The notes below the pieces were generated by a model, which saw only the letters and a program-made list of their open reading frames with translations, was not told the DNA's origin and did no database searches. A stretch of DNA of 6,564 bases, taken from NCBI GenBank assembly GCA_028718575.1, contig JAQULN010000170.1, positions 1-6,564 of the forward strand. Reading direction: 5' to 3'. Below are positions 1 through 6,365 of this stretch, piece by piece. Position 1 is the first letter of the stretch, and every line of letters starts with the position of its first letter. This DNA is from Candidatus Krumholzibacteriia bacterium. Its GTDB lineage: Bacteria; Krumholzibacteriota; Krumholzibacteriia; LZORAL124-64-63. A program made the translations under genes and the position numbers.

Positions 1-243
1 CCAGTGAACGAACAACGCGGCCTGGTTGACATCGTAGTGCGCGGGGCCGCCGGTCGGATTGAAGCCCGGATGGTAGCGGCTGCCGCTGAGCCCGACCGTG
101 AGCAGACCGCGGTCAGGCAGAAACCCGGGCGTCAGCCACGTCAAGCGGGGCACGTCATGCAACTCGCCGGGCAGGCCGGCCGCGCCAACGGTTCGCCAGG
201 GCGGCACACAGCAGAGCAGGGCGAGAGCCAGCCAGCGCGTCAC
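1..243 (-). CDS. Exported protein of unknown function, N-terminal part (runs off the left edge)
   Basis: Eighty-one codons are visible, from a GTG at 243-241 to the window edge with no stop. The first residues (MTRWLALALLCC) are a short positive n-region followed by a hydrophobic stretch. V-G-A at residues 19-21 would suit signal peptidase I cleavage, so the protein is probably exported by Sec. C11 is preceded by Leu rather than a small residue, so it is not a good lipobox. The mature part (GLLTVGLSGSRYHPGFNPTGG, then HYDVNQAALFVHW) alternates polar and hydrophobic residues and is rich in Gly and aromatics. That would suit an outer-membrane beta-barrel, but too little is visible to name a family. 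The GTG overlaps the DUF1844 stop by 4 bases (GTGA), which supports this start; a weak AAGG lies 9 bases upstream. It is the last visible gene of the leftward operon. Confidence 0.65.
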   Translation of the reverse strand, partial: MTRWLALALLCCVPPWRTVGAAGLPGELHDVPRLTWLTPGFLPDRGLLTVGLSGSRYHPGFNPTGGPAHYDVNQAALFVHW

Positions 244-614
244 GCCGGCGGGCCTTGGTCGGCAGCCGGCTCGGCACCGTCGGAGGCGGCGGGCTGGCTG
301 TCGCCGTCGGCCGCGGCGGCCGCCGGCTTGGCCTGCGCCTCGCGTTGAACCCGCTTGCGCTCATCCAAATAGTTCAACTGCAGATCCATCACCGCCTGAT
401 CCAACAGCTTGACGACCATGTCCGGCGTGCCGGTGCGGCACTTGACCTTGAGCATCTCGAGGATGTCGATCGTGCCGCGCGCCGACTCGAGATCGCACTC
501 GACCTCTCCGGTGGCGGGGTTGGCCAGCTTGCCGAGCTGGACCATCGCGATGCTCTGCAGATTCAACGCCAGGGACATCAAGACCTGATCGTGCTTCGTG
601 TAGTCGTCGCTCAT
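240..614 (-). CDS. DUF1844 domain protein
   Basis: This is a 124-aa cytoplasmic protein. Residues 8-85 match the DUF1844 family by eye: the block around SLALNLQSIAMVQLGKL, then NP-TGE, then DLESARGTIDILEMLKVK, then a helix ending in DLQLNYLD. The fold should be all-helical. The molecular function of this family is not established. Residues 93-124 form an Ala/Pro/Asp-rich, probably disordered tail. Family members commonly carry a KT-G motif after the IDIL-ML helix; here the equivalent segment reads KCRTGTPDM. The ATG at 614 overlaps the upstream CNNM gene stop (ATGA), and GAGGAG lies 8 bases upstream inside that gene (628-623), so start and translational coupling are well supported. The position between a membrane transporter pair and an exported protein suggests an envelope-linked role, but this is inference only. 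Confidence 0.88.
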   Translation of the reverse strand: MSDDYTKHDQVLMSLALNLQSIAMVQLGKLANPATGEVECDLESARGTIDILEMLKVKCRTGTPDMVVKLLDQAVMDLQLNYLDERKRVQREAQAKPAAAAADGDSQPAASDGAEPAADQGPPA

Positions 615-1636
615 CCCACGGTCTCCTCGGCTTGATCGAATTCGTCGGCGATGGCGCCGGTGACTTTTTCGATGAGGTCTTCCAGAGTCACGATGCCTAG
701 GGCGCGGCCATCGCGGTCGACCACGGCCGCAATCTGCGCACTGCGGGCGTGCAACTCCTCGAAAAGCTCGTACGGCGAGAGCGCCGCGTCCACCAAGAGT
801 AGCGGGCGGATCAAATCGACCGCGACCGCCTGGTCCGCGGACAGGTTGTCAGCTGCCAGCAGCAGATCGCGGACGAGCAGATAACCCGCGAATTGCCCGG
901 CGGTTCCCCGCACCGGCAGACGGCTGAAACCGCTCGCGGCCGCGGCGGCGAGCGCGTCCGGGCAGGTCACGTCCTGCGGGATGGAGACGACTCGCGAGAG
1001 CGGCTGCATGAATTCGTCGACTCGGCGCTGGCTCAAGAACAGGAAGCGCTCCAGCGCCTGCTGGAAGTGTCGGTCGCGGGTCTGCGGCGCCGACGTCACG
1101 AGCAACGACGCCACCGTGGTGCGGTCCAGACCCGGCACGCCGAGCGGCTGCGACTGCTGCAGTTTCTGGAGCAGGCGGGCGTAAGCCCCCAGCGGCAGGC
1201 GAATCGGGCTGCTGGCCAGGCGGAACGCGTTCAAGGCCGGCAGAGACCAAAGCGCGAGCCGCTCGGGATACTCCCGGTAGAGGATCTTGGGCAGGATCTC
1301 ACCCAGGGTCACCAGCACCAGCGAGGTCGCCGCGATGGCCACAACTTCACCGCGCGGACCCAGCCAGGCGATCAGCAGCGCCGTCGTCACCGCGCTCGCG
1401 ACGACGTTGCAGAGATTCGTGCCGAGCAGGCACGTCAAAATGGCGTCGTCGAGGCTATCGCGCAGGCGCTGCAACCGCGCCACGCGCCGGTCGCCGGCAT
1501 CGGCCAGCCGCTGCAGCCGCACCCGGCTCGCACTCAGCAACCCCGTTTCGCAACCGGAGAAGAACGCCGAGCCGGCCAGCGCCACGACCAGGACGGCGGC
1601 GGTCAGATCCGGTTGCCCGAGCAAGCCGCCGGTCAC
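611..1636 (-). CDS. CNNM/DUF21-CBS transporter-like membrane protein, short form without CorC_HlyC domain
   Basis: This is a 341-aa inner-membrane protein of the CNNM/CorC (HlyC/TlyC 'hemolysin') family; characterised members take part in Mg2+/Co2+ efflux or homeostasis. The CNNM membrane domain spans about residues 10-165, with hydrophobic segments near 11-29, 64-90, 97-116 and 126-148. Family motifs are SGCETGLLS (27-35), LLGTNLCNV (70-78) and GEILPK (112-117). A CBS pair follows at about 205-262 and 275-328, closing with GIVTLEDLIEKVTG. The C-terminal CorC_HlyC domain usual in the family is missing: the chain stops 14 residues after the second CBS. The start is GTG at 1636, which overlaps the upstream stop by 4 bases and has GGAGG 7 bases before it (1648-1644). 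The same frame stays open upstream to 2494, but that extension has no family homology and lies over the upstream gene. The substrate is not determinable; the 'hemolysin' label is historical. Confidence 0.92.
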   Translation of the reverse strand: MTGGLLGQPDLTAAVLVVALAGSAFFSGCETGLLSASRVRLQRLADAGDRRVARLQRLRDSLDDAILTCLLGTNLCNVVASAVTTALLIAWLGPRGEVVAIAATSLVLVTLGEILPKILYREYPERLALWSLPALNAFRLASSPIRLPLGAYARLLQKLQQSQPLGVPGLDRTTVASLLVTSAPQTRDRHFQQALERFLFLSQRRVDEFMQPLSRVVSIPQDVTCPDALAAAAASGFSRLPVRGTAGQFAGYLLVRDLLLAADNLSADQAVAVDLIRPLLLVDAALSPYELFEELHARSAQIAAVVDRDGRALGIVTLEDLIEKVTGAIADEFDQAEETVG

Positions 1637-2871
1637 GAGTGAACCTCCGGTCCGCGCGCGGGCCGGTCGATGCGCAGGGTCTCGACCCGCCGCTCCCGCA
1701 GCGCGAGAACCGTCACCAGCGCGTCGCCTGCGCGCACTTGGTCCTGGACCGCCGGCATGCGGCCGAGGCGCGCCATGACAAACCCGGCCACGGTCACGTA
1801 GTCGCGGGACGCCGGCAGTTGCAGCCCCGTTTCCTCGTAGAGCTGGCGCAGGTCGAGCCCGCCGTCTACGACCCAGCAGCCGGGACCGAGCGCCAGTGTG
1901 CCGGGACGACCCTCGCCCGGATCGCCGACGCGGCCGATCAGGGCCTGCAAGCAGTCCGCCAGGGTCACGATGCCCGAGAAATCGCCATGCTCGTCGACGA
2001 CGGCTGCGAGATGGCCGGCTCCGGCGCGCATCTCCGCCAGCAGTGCCGCGGCGTCCTTGCTCTCCGGCACGAACAACAGCGGGCGCAAGGGGCCGGCCAG
2101 CGGGAAACGCTCCGCGTTGGTCAACAGGTCCTTGGTATGGAAGAATCCCACCGGCATCGCGTGGCGCTCGGCCACCACGGGAAAACGGTTGTAACGGGCC
2201 CGGCGCACCGCGGCCAGGATCTGCTGGCGATCCCAGCGGCGACTCAGCGTGATCACGTCCGGCCGCGGCGTCATGATGTGCCGAACTTCGAGGTCGGCGA
2301 GTTGCAACAGGCGCGCCAGGAAGTTGCCTTCGGTCTCGGTCAAAAGGCCGTCGTCCGTCGCCAGGTCGCAGGCGGTCTGCAGTTCCAGCGTCGTGAACGG
2401 CCGGCTGCCCGCGCGATCGAACGGCAAGCGCGCGAGCAGCCGCTCGAGCCCGGCCGTCAGCCAGCGGACCAGCGGGCTGGTGAACGTCACCCACAGCCGC
2501 AGCGGCGCTTGCAGCACCAGGACCAGACGCCGGCGGGCGCGCAACGCCAGCAGCTTGGGCGTGATCTCGCCGATGATCAGCAGCAGGATGGTGGCGGCCG
2601 GAATCGCGACGGCCAGGCCGCCGGGTCCGAAACGCCGCAGGCAGACGGCGGTGGTGACGGCGCCCGCGGCCACGTTGACCACGAGATTGCCGAGCAGGAT
2701 CGACGACAAGAGATCGTTGGCCCGTTCGACCAGCCTCGACGCGCCGCGGGCGGCGCCAACGCCGCGCCGCAACTGGGCGCGCTCGGCCGCCGTCAACGCG
2801 AAAAACGCGGTCTCCGCACCGGAGAACGTCGCCGACAAGACCAGCAGGATCGCAAGCAGCAGGATATCCAA
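1633..2871 (-). CDS. CNNM/DUF21-CBS-CorC_HlyC transporter-like membrane protein, full-length form
   Basis: This is a 412-aa inner-membrane protein with the full architecture of bacterial CorC/CNNM proteins. The CNNM domain is about 1-150, with motifs SGAETAF (17-23), LGNLVVNV (60-67) and GEITPK (101-106). A CBS pair lies at about 196-250 (opening VRHIMTPRPDV) and 262-315 (closing GIVTLADCLQALIG). A CorC_HlyC domain lies at about 324-403. Known members are linked to Mg2+/Co2+ transport, with CBS domains sensing nucleotides; the substrate here is inferred only from the family. I take the start as TTG at 2871. GGAGG sits 6 bases before it (2882-2878), the protein then begins MDILLLAILLVL as homologues do, and the Arg-rich extension from ATG 2952 (or ATG 2937) is avoided. 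That extension would also overlap the divergent gene. This is the first gene of the leftward operon and a paralogue of the next gene. Confidence 0.9.
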   Translation of the reverse strand: MDILLLAILLVLSATFSGAETAFFALTAAERAQLRRGVGAARGASRLVERANDLLSSILLGNLVVNVAAGAVTTAVCLRRFGPGGLAVAIPAATILLLIIGEITPKLLALRARRRLVLVLQAPLRLWVTFTSPLVRWLTAGLERLLARLPFDRAGSRPFTTLELQTACDLATDDGLLTETEGNFLARLLQLADLEVRHIMTPRPDVITLSRRWDRQQILAAVRRARYNRFPVVAERHAMPVGFFHTKDLLTNAERFPLAGPLRPLLFVPESKDAAALLAEMRAGAGHLAAVVDEHGDFSGIVTLADCLQALIGRVGDPGEGRPGTLALGPGCWVVDGGLDLRQLYEETGLQLPASRDYVTVAGFVMARLGRMPAVQDQVRAGDALVTVLALRERRVETLRIDRPARGPEVHS

Positions 2872-2877
2872 CCGAAG

Positions 2878-2882
2878 CCTCC
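2878..2882 (-). promoter_or_regulatory. Ribosome binding site that decides the TTG start
   Basis: The minus strand reads GGAGG here, six bases before TTG at 2871. No comparable site stands before the in-frame ATGs at 2952 or 2937. The site is therefore the main sequence argument for a TTG start of the full-length CNNM gene. Confidence 0.7.
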
Positions 2883-2893
2883 GCCGTCGCCGC

Positions 2894-2922
2894 AGCTTAC
2901 CCGGTTCCTTGACGGGCTGCAA
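2894..2922 (-). promoter_or_regulatory. Weak candidate promoter for the leftward CNNM operon
   Basis: On the minus strand TTGCAG (2922-2917) and TAAGCT (2899-2894) are separated by 17 bases. Each box matches only about 3 of 6 consensus positions. The predicted start near 2887 falls just ahead of the GGAGG at 2882. The spacing and place are right, but the boxes are poor. Its -35 box lies two bases from the -35 box of the rightward promoter, so the two would compete for RNA polymerase. Confidence 0.25.
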
Positions 2923-2937
2923 GCCAGGGCCTAGCAT
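2909..2937 (+). promoter_or_regulatory. Sigma70-like promoter for the rightward LPS genes
   Basis: The -35 box is TTGACG (2909-2914, 5 of 6 to consensus). The -10 box is TAGCAT (2932-2937, 4 of 6), and the spacer is exactly 17 bases. In GC-rich DNA with a 75-base gap this is a convincing candidate. Transcription would begin near 2944, only 2-3 bases before the ATG at 2947, implying a leaderless or nearly leaderless message. Assigned by eye and not tested. Confidence 0.55.
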
Positions 2938-2946
2938 CGCCCGGCC

Positions 2947-3984
2947 ATGCAAGACATCCTGTTCATACGGTTCGGCGCCCTGGGGGACCTCTGTCTACTG
3001 GGTTGGACGCTCAGCCGCCTGGCCGCGGCGCCGGGCGCCGGCGGCCGACGGATCACCCTGGCCACCAAGGCGCGCTTCGCCGACCTCGCCGCCCGCCTGC
3101 ATGGCGTGGACGAGGTGCTGGCGCTGTCCGAACCCGGCGGCCTGCGCGACCTGGTGCGCCTTGCCGCCGACGTGCGCCGGCGCGAGTTCGCCAAAGTGAT
3201 CGACGCCCACCAGGTGGTGCGCAGCCGCCTTTTGTTGGGCCTCTTGGCGCGGCGACCCGCTGCCGTGCTCCGCAAGGACACGGTTGCGCGGTTGCGCCTG
3301 CTGCGTCGCGGCGCCGTCGATCCGCGCCTGCGCCGGCACATGCGGGACCGCTTCGACGCGCTGCTCGCCGATGCCGGGCTGCCGGCCGGCGAACCCACGG
3401 TGCCGCTGTCCGCGTTGACCCCACAGCCAGCAAGGGGGGCCGGCACGACCGACGCCGCCGAGCCGCCGCGCCTTGGCCTGGCTCCGGGCGCCCAGTGGGA
3501 ACCGAAGCGCTGGCCCGCCGCCTACTGGGCCGACATCGCGCGCCGCTTCCGCGCCGCCAGCAGCGCTCCGCTGCGGGTGTTTCTGGGCCCGCGCGAGGAG
3601 GCCTGGTATCAGGGCAGCGACCTCGCCGTTGCCCTGGGCGATGTCGCGCCGGTCGAAATGATCCGCGAACGCCCGCTGCCGGAGGTGGCGGCGTCGCTCG
3701 CCGGCTGCCGCTTGCTCGTCTGCAACGACAGCGGGCTGATGCATCTGGCCGAAGCAGTCGGCACGCCCGTGGCGGCCTGCTTCGGACCGACCGTGGCGGC
3801 GTTCGGTTACACGCCGCACCTGGCGGCCAGCACGGTCCTCGAGGTCGTCGACCTGCCCTGCCGCCCCTGCTCGCGCAACGGCAAGCGACCCTGCCACCGC
3901 CAGGACCTGGCCTGCCTGGTCCAGATCACCCCGGACCGCATGTGGCGCGAGATCGCGACCCGCGGGCCGTGGCCGAAAGGTTGA
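2947..3984 (+). CDS. Glycosyltransferase family 9 (ADP-heptose:LPS heptosyltransferase-like)
   Basis: This is a 345-aa GT-B enzyme, cytoplasmic or peripheral to the inner membrane. Family members transfer L-glycero-D-manno-heptose from ADP-heptose onto the Kdo or heptose of the LPS inner core. The N-terminus FIRFGALGD (7-14 region) is the GT9 signature; D14 corresponds to the catalytic Asp of WaaC. The C-terminal domain opens with GLAPGAQWEPKRWP (177-190), where K187 lies in the conserved K-x-W context. It continues with NDSGLMHLAEAVGTP (260-274) and CFGPT (278-282). A cysteine cluster, C305-x2-C308-x7-C316-x6-C323, is typical of WaaF-like members. Length fits the family. The ATG at 2947 gives the correct N-terminus but has no Shine-Dalgarno. 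Heptosyltransferase I versus II, or another GT9 acceptor, cannot be decided. The next gene, Kdo transferase, begins 2 bases after its stop. Confidence 0.92.
   Translation: MQDILFIRFGALGDLCLLGWTLSRLAAAPGAGGRRITLATKARFADLAARLHGVDEVLALSEPGGLRDLVRLAADVRRREFAKVIDAHQVVRSRLLLGLLARRPAAVLRKDTVARLRLLRRGAVDPRLRRHMRDRFDALLADAGLPAGEPTVPLSALTPQPARGAGTTDAAEPPRLGLAPGAQWEPKRWPAAYWADIARRFRAASSAPLRVFLGPREEAWYQGSDLAVALGDVAPVEMIRERPLPEVAASLAGCRLLVCNDSGLMHLAEAVGTPVAACFGPTVAAFGYTPHLAASTVLEVVDLPCRPCSRNGKRPCHRQDLACLVQITPDRMWREIATRGPWPKG
3976..3980 (+). promoter_or_regulatory. Ribosome binding site choosing the waaA start
   Basis: AAAGG lies six bases before GTG 3987, at the end of the glycosyltransferase gene. It favours GTG 3987 over GTG 3969 (16-base overlap, no site in front) and TTG 3981 (4-base overlap, but directly abutting the AAAGG). 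Confidence 0.55.
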
Positions 3985-3986
3985 CC

Positions 3987-5324
3987 GTGGGCGCAACCCT
4001 GGACATCTACCGCACGCTCGCGCCGGTCGCGGCGCGGTTGGCCCCGCTGGCGGCACCGTTTGTGCCCAAGGTCCGAGCGGGCCAGCGGGGGCGCCGCGGA
4101 CTGCTCGATCGCCTGCTCGCCGCCGCGCCGCGGCTGCAGGGATGCCTTTGGGTGCACACCGCGAGCGTCGGCGAGTTTTTGCAGGGCATTCCCATCGCTA
4201 GCGCAGTGCGCGGCGCGCTGGGCGAGGCGGCGCCGCCGGTGGCGTTCACGCACTTCTCGCCGTCTGGCTACGAGTTCGCCCAGCGGCACCCTTGCGCCGA
4301 CCTGCACGACTATCTGCCGCTGGACGTTCCCGCCGATATGCGCCGCCTGGTTGCCGCCTGGCGGCCGCGGCTGCTGGTGTGCGTGAAATTCGACGTCTGG
4401 CCCAACCTCGTGCTCGCGGCGCGCGCCGCCGGCGTGCCGGTGCTGCTGTTGGCCGGCTCGCTGTCGCCGCGTTCGGCTCGCCTGCGTTGGCCGGCCCGCG
4501 CTCTCTACCGCGACCTCTTCGACCGCTTCAGCCACCTGGGCGTCTGCACCGAGGAAGACCGCGCGCGTTTCGTCGCCGGGCTCGGCGTGCGCGCGCCGGT
4601 CACGGTCACAGGCGACACGCGCGCCGAGCAGGTCATCCTGCGTTACGAGCAGAGCCGAGGCGGCCGGGTCAACGAGCGGCTGCGCGCGCTCGGCGGCCGC
4701 CTGCTCGTGCTCGGCTCGACCTGGCCGCCGGACGAACGCCTGTGGCTGCCGGTGCTGGGCGAGCTGCGCCGGCAGCATCCTGAGCTGCGCGTCGTGCTCT
4801 GCCCCCACGAACCAACGCCGCCGCGCCTGGCCGCGCTCGAAGCGCAGCTCGCCGGGCGCGGCCTCGAGGTGGTGCGCCTGTCGGCGCTGCTAGATGGCGC
4901 CGATGCGGGCGGTCGCACGGAGACGAGCGCGGACCCGGCCGCAGCCGGCGGCGACCGTCCAACCGTCGCGCCGGTCATCCTGGTCGACTCGGTCGGCGTG
5001 CTGGCCGAGATCTATCGTGCCGGACATCTGGCCTACGTCGGCGGCAGCTTCACGACGGGTGTGCACAACACACTGGAGCCGGCGATCGCCAGCCTGCCGG
5101 TTCTCTTCGGGCCTCGGATCCATAACGCGGAAGAAGCCGGCGTGCTCGTGGCCCGCCAAGCCGGGTTCGTGGTCAAGAACCCGCCGGCGGCGCTGGCCTG
5201 CGCGCTGCGGTTGCTCGGCGACGCCGGTTCGCTGCGCGACGCCGGCGCCGCGGCGCGCGAGGTCGTGCTGGCGCAACGCGGCGCCGCCGCGCGCAGCCTG
5301 GCGGTGATGCGCCCCTACCTGTAG
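3987..5324 (+). CDS. waaA: 3-deoxy-D-manno-octulosonic acid (Kdo) transferase
   Basis: This is a 445-aa GT30 enzyme that transfers Kdo from CMP-Kdo onto the lipid A precursor at the cytoplasmic face of the inner membrane. Residues 5-27 form a weakly hydrophobic helix likely to touch the membrane. WVHTASVGEF (55-64) carries the catalytic Glu of the family (E63). FTHFSPSGYEFA (87-98) and VKFDVWPNL (133-141) follow; the latter replaces the enterobacterial ETELWPN version. The second Rossmann domain has VTGDTRAEQ (207-215), LGSTWPPDE (242-250), PHEPTPPRL (273-281) and the CMP-Kdo region YVGGSFTTGVHNTLEPA (350-366). Residues 302-327 are a low-complexity Gly/Ala/Asp-rich insert before the conserved VDSVGVL. 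Whether it adds one or several Kdo residues cannot be read from sequence. The frame remains open upstream through the whole preceding gene, so an over-long call is possible; homology begins only near 3990. Confidence 0.94.
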   Translation: MGATLDIYRTLAPVAARLAPLAAPFVPKVRAGQRGRRGLLDRLLAAAPRLQGCLWVHTASVGEFLQGIPIASAVRGALGEAAPPVAFTHFSPSGYEFAQRHPCADLHDYLPLDVPADMRRLVAAWRPRLLVCVKFDVWPNLVLAARAAGVPVLLLAGSLSPRSARLRWPARALYRDLFDRFSHLGVCTEEDRARFVAGLGVRAPVTVTGDTRAEQVILRYEQSRGGRVNERLRALGGRLLVLGSTWPPDERLWLPVLGELRRQHPELRVVLCPHEPTPPRLAALEAQLAGRGLEVVRLSALLDGADAGGRTETSADPAAAGGDRPTVAPVILVDSVGVLAEIYRAGHLAYVGGSFTTGVHNTLEPAIASLPVLFGPRIHNAEEAGVLVARQAGFVVKNPPAALACALRLLGDAGSLRDAGAAAREVVLAQRGAAARSLAVMRPYL

Positions 5325-5329
5325 ACCTC

Positions 5330-5354
5330 GGCGCTGGCCGCCCGGCGCCGGCCG
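5330..5354 (+). other. GC-rich potential hairpin between waaA and the radical SAM gene
   Basis: GGCCG (5336-5340) can pair with CGGCC (5349-5353), and GGCGC (5330-5334) can alternatively pair with GCGCC (5345-5349). There is no following T-run, so this is not a good intrinsic terminator. I see no clear promoter in the rest of the 70-base gap, so read-through from waaA is the simpler reading. Confidence 0.25.
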
Positions 5355-5394
5355 CTCTACCTTGCGGGTTCGACCCTGCGTGAAAGGACACCGC

Positions 5395-6339
5395 ATGCGA
5401 CCCTCCCAGGCCGACCGCTTGCAGCTTGCGAGCAACCTCCCCCGCCGCGACGCGTCCGGCGCGCGCTGGCGCCTGCCGTACGCCGAACGGCCGCGTTACA
5501 TCCAACTCGAGACCGTCACCAAGTGCAACGCCGCCTGTCCGTTCTGCCCGCAGAACGAAATCGACCGCGGCGTCGCCAAGATGCCCGATGCTACCTGGCG
5601 CAACGTCGTGGACATGACCTGCGGCTGGGGCGTGACCTACCGTCCGTTCCTGACCAATGAACCCTTCGTCGACGTGCGCCAGGCCGAGATCTGCCGCTAC
5701 ATCAAGGAGCACGACCCCACCGCCAGGGTCGAGCACAACACCAACGGCGAGCTGGTGACCGAGAAGGTGGCGCGGGCGATTCTCGAAGCGGGCGTCGACA
5801 TCATGCGCTTCTCGATCGACGGCCTGTCGCGCGAGACCTACGAGCCCAGCCGCGTCGGCGTGAGCTTCGACCGCGTGTACGAACGCGTGCCCCGTTTCCT
5901 GGAGATCTGGCGCGAGGAGGGCTACGAAAAGCGCGGCGTCTACACCGAGGTCCGCCTGATCGAGGTGCCGGAGAACCGCCACGAGATCGAAGCCTACATG
6001 GAATTCTGGAGGCCGCGCTGCAGCGAGGTCGTGATCACCCAGCTCTACCAGTGGCCGTGGACCGGGCAGACGGCGGCCGATGTCGTGCGCAAGCCCTGCC
6101 TGAAGATCCTCGACGAGCTGTTCGTCTACGCCAACGGCAACGTGACGATCTGCTGCTGGGACGTGCACGAGCGCGCCGTGATCGGCAACGTGCACGAACA
6201 GACGCTCGAGGAGATCTGGACCGGCTACGCCGCCAACCATCTGCGCGCGCTGTTGGACGACGGCCGGCGCGATCTGATCCACCTCTGCTCGCGATGCAAC
6301 GCGTACAAGGATTACGACTTTTCGCGGTTCGCAGTCTAG
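5395..6339 (+). CDS. Radical SAM/SPASM domain enzyme of unknown substrate
   Basis: This is a 314-aa cytoplasmic iron-sulfur enzyme expected to cleave S-adenosylmethionine and start radical chemistry. C44-x3-C48-x2-C51 (KCNAACPFC) binds the radical SAM [4Fe-4S] cluster. FLTNEP (85-90) is in the place of the usual G-E-P SAM-binding motif, and FSIDG (139-143) is a conserved barrel strand. The C-terminal SPASM-type region contains C235, the pair C253-C254, the IGNVHEQTLEEIW segment, and C298-x2-C301, enough to hold an auxiliary cluster. The start ATG 5395 has GAAAGGA six bases before it; an in-frame TTG at 5362 lacks such a site. SPASM enzymes modify peptides, sugars or other small substrates. 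No precursor peptide gene is visible nearby, and the LPS neighbours suggest, without proving, an envelope or sugar substrate. It is not QueE-like in size or architecture despite queC next door. Confidence 0.9.
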   Translation: MRPSQADRLQLASNLPRRDASGARWRLPYAERPRYIQLETVTKCNAACPFCPQNEIDRGVAKMPDATWRNVVDMTCGWGVTYRPFLTNEPFVDVRQAEICRYIKEHDPTARVEHNTNGELVTEKVARAILEAGVDIMRFSIDGLSRETYEPSRVGVSFDRVYERVPRFLEIWREEGYEKRGVYTEVRLIEVPENRHEIEAYMEFWRPRCSEVVITQLYQWPWTGQTAADVVRKPCLKILDELFVYANGNVTICCWDVHERAVIGNVHEQTLEEIWTGYAANHLRALLDDGRRDLIHLCSRCNAYKDYDFSRFAV

Positions 6340-6358
6340 CCGCGGTTCGCGGTCGGGC
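6323..6358 (+). repeat. Imperfect 18-base tandem duplication over the radical SAM stop
   Basis: Bases 6323-6340 and 6341-6358 match at 15 of 18 positions, beginning CGCGGTTCGC in both. The first copy encodes the last residues (RFAV) and the TAG stop. The second copy, where the TAG has become GGG, lies just outside the gene. Confidence 0.6.
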
Positions 6359-6365
6359 CCGGACG

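Noticed and set aside
611..2494. A long open frame that would add 286 residues to the N-terminus of the short CNNM protein.
   Set aside because: The extension lies over the other CNNM gene in a different frame, is low-complexity Arg/Gly/Ala, and the family N-terminus begins at the GTG overlap at 1636.
611..2871. Hemolysin/toxin interpretation of the two CNNM/CBS proteins.
   Set aside because: The HlyC/TlyC names are historical. The architecture is that of CorC/CNNM ion-homeostasis proteins, and nothing nearby suggests a toxin system.
3003..5324. A 773-codon open frame covering both the glycosyltransferase and waaA, which could be read as a fusion protein.
   Set aside because: The first 328 codons are the +2 shadow of the glycosyltransferase gene, Arg/Ala/Pro-rich and without family motifs. 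Kdo transferase homology begins only near 3990, and GTG 3987 has its own ribosome site.
5364..5380. GCGGGTTCGACCCTGCG, which resembles a tRNA T-arm.
   Set aside because: With a 7-base loop the stem does not pair, no other tRNA arms surround it, and it lies inside a 70-base gap just ahead of a gene start.
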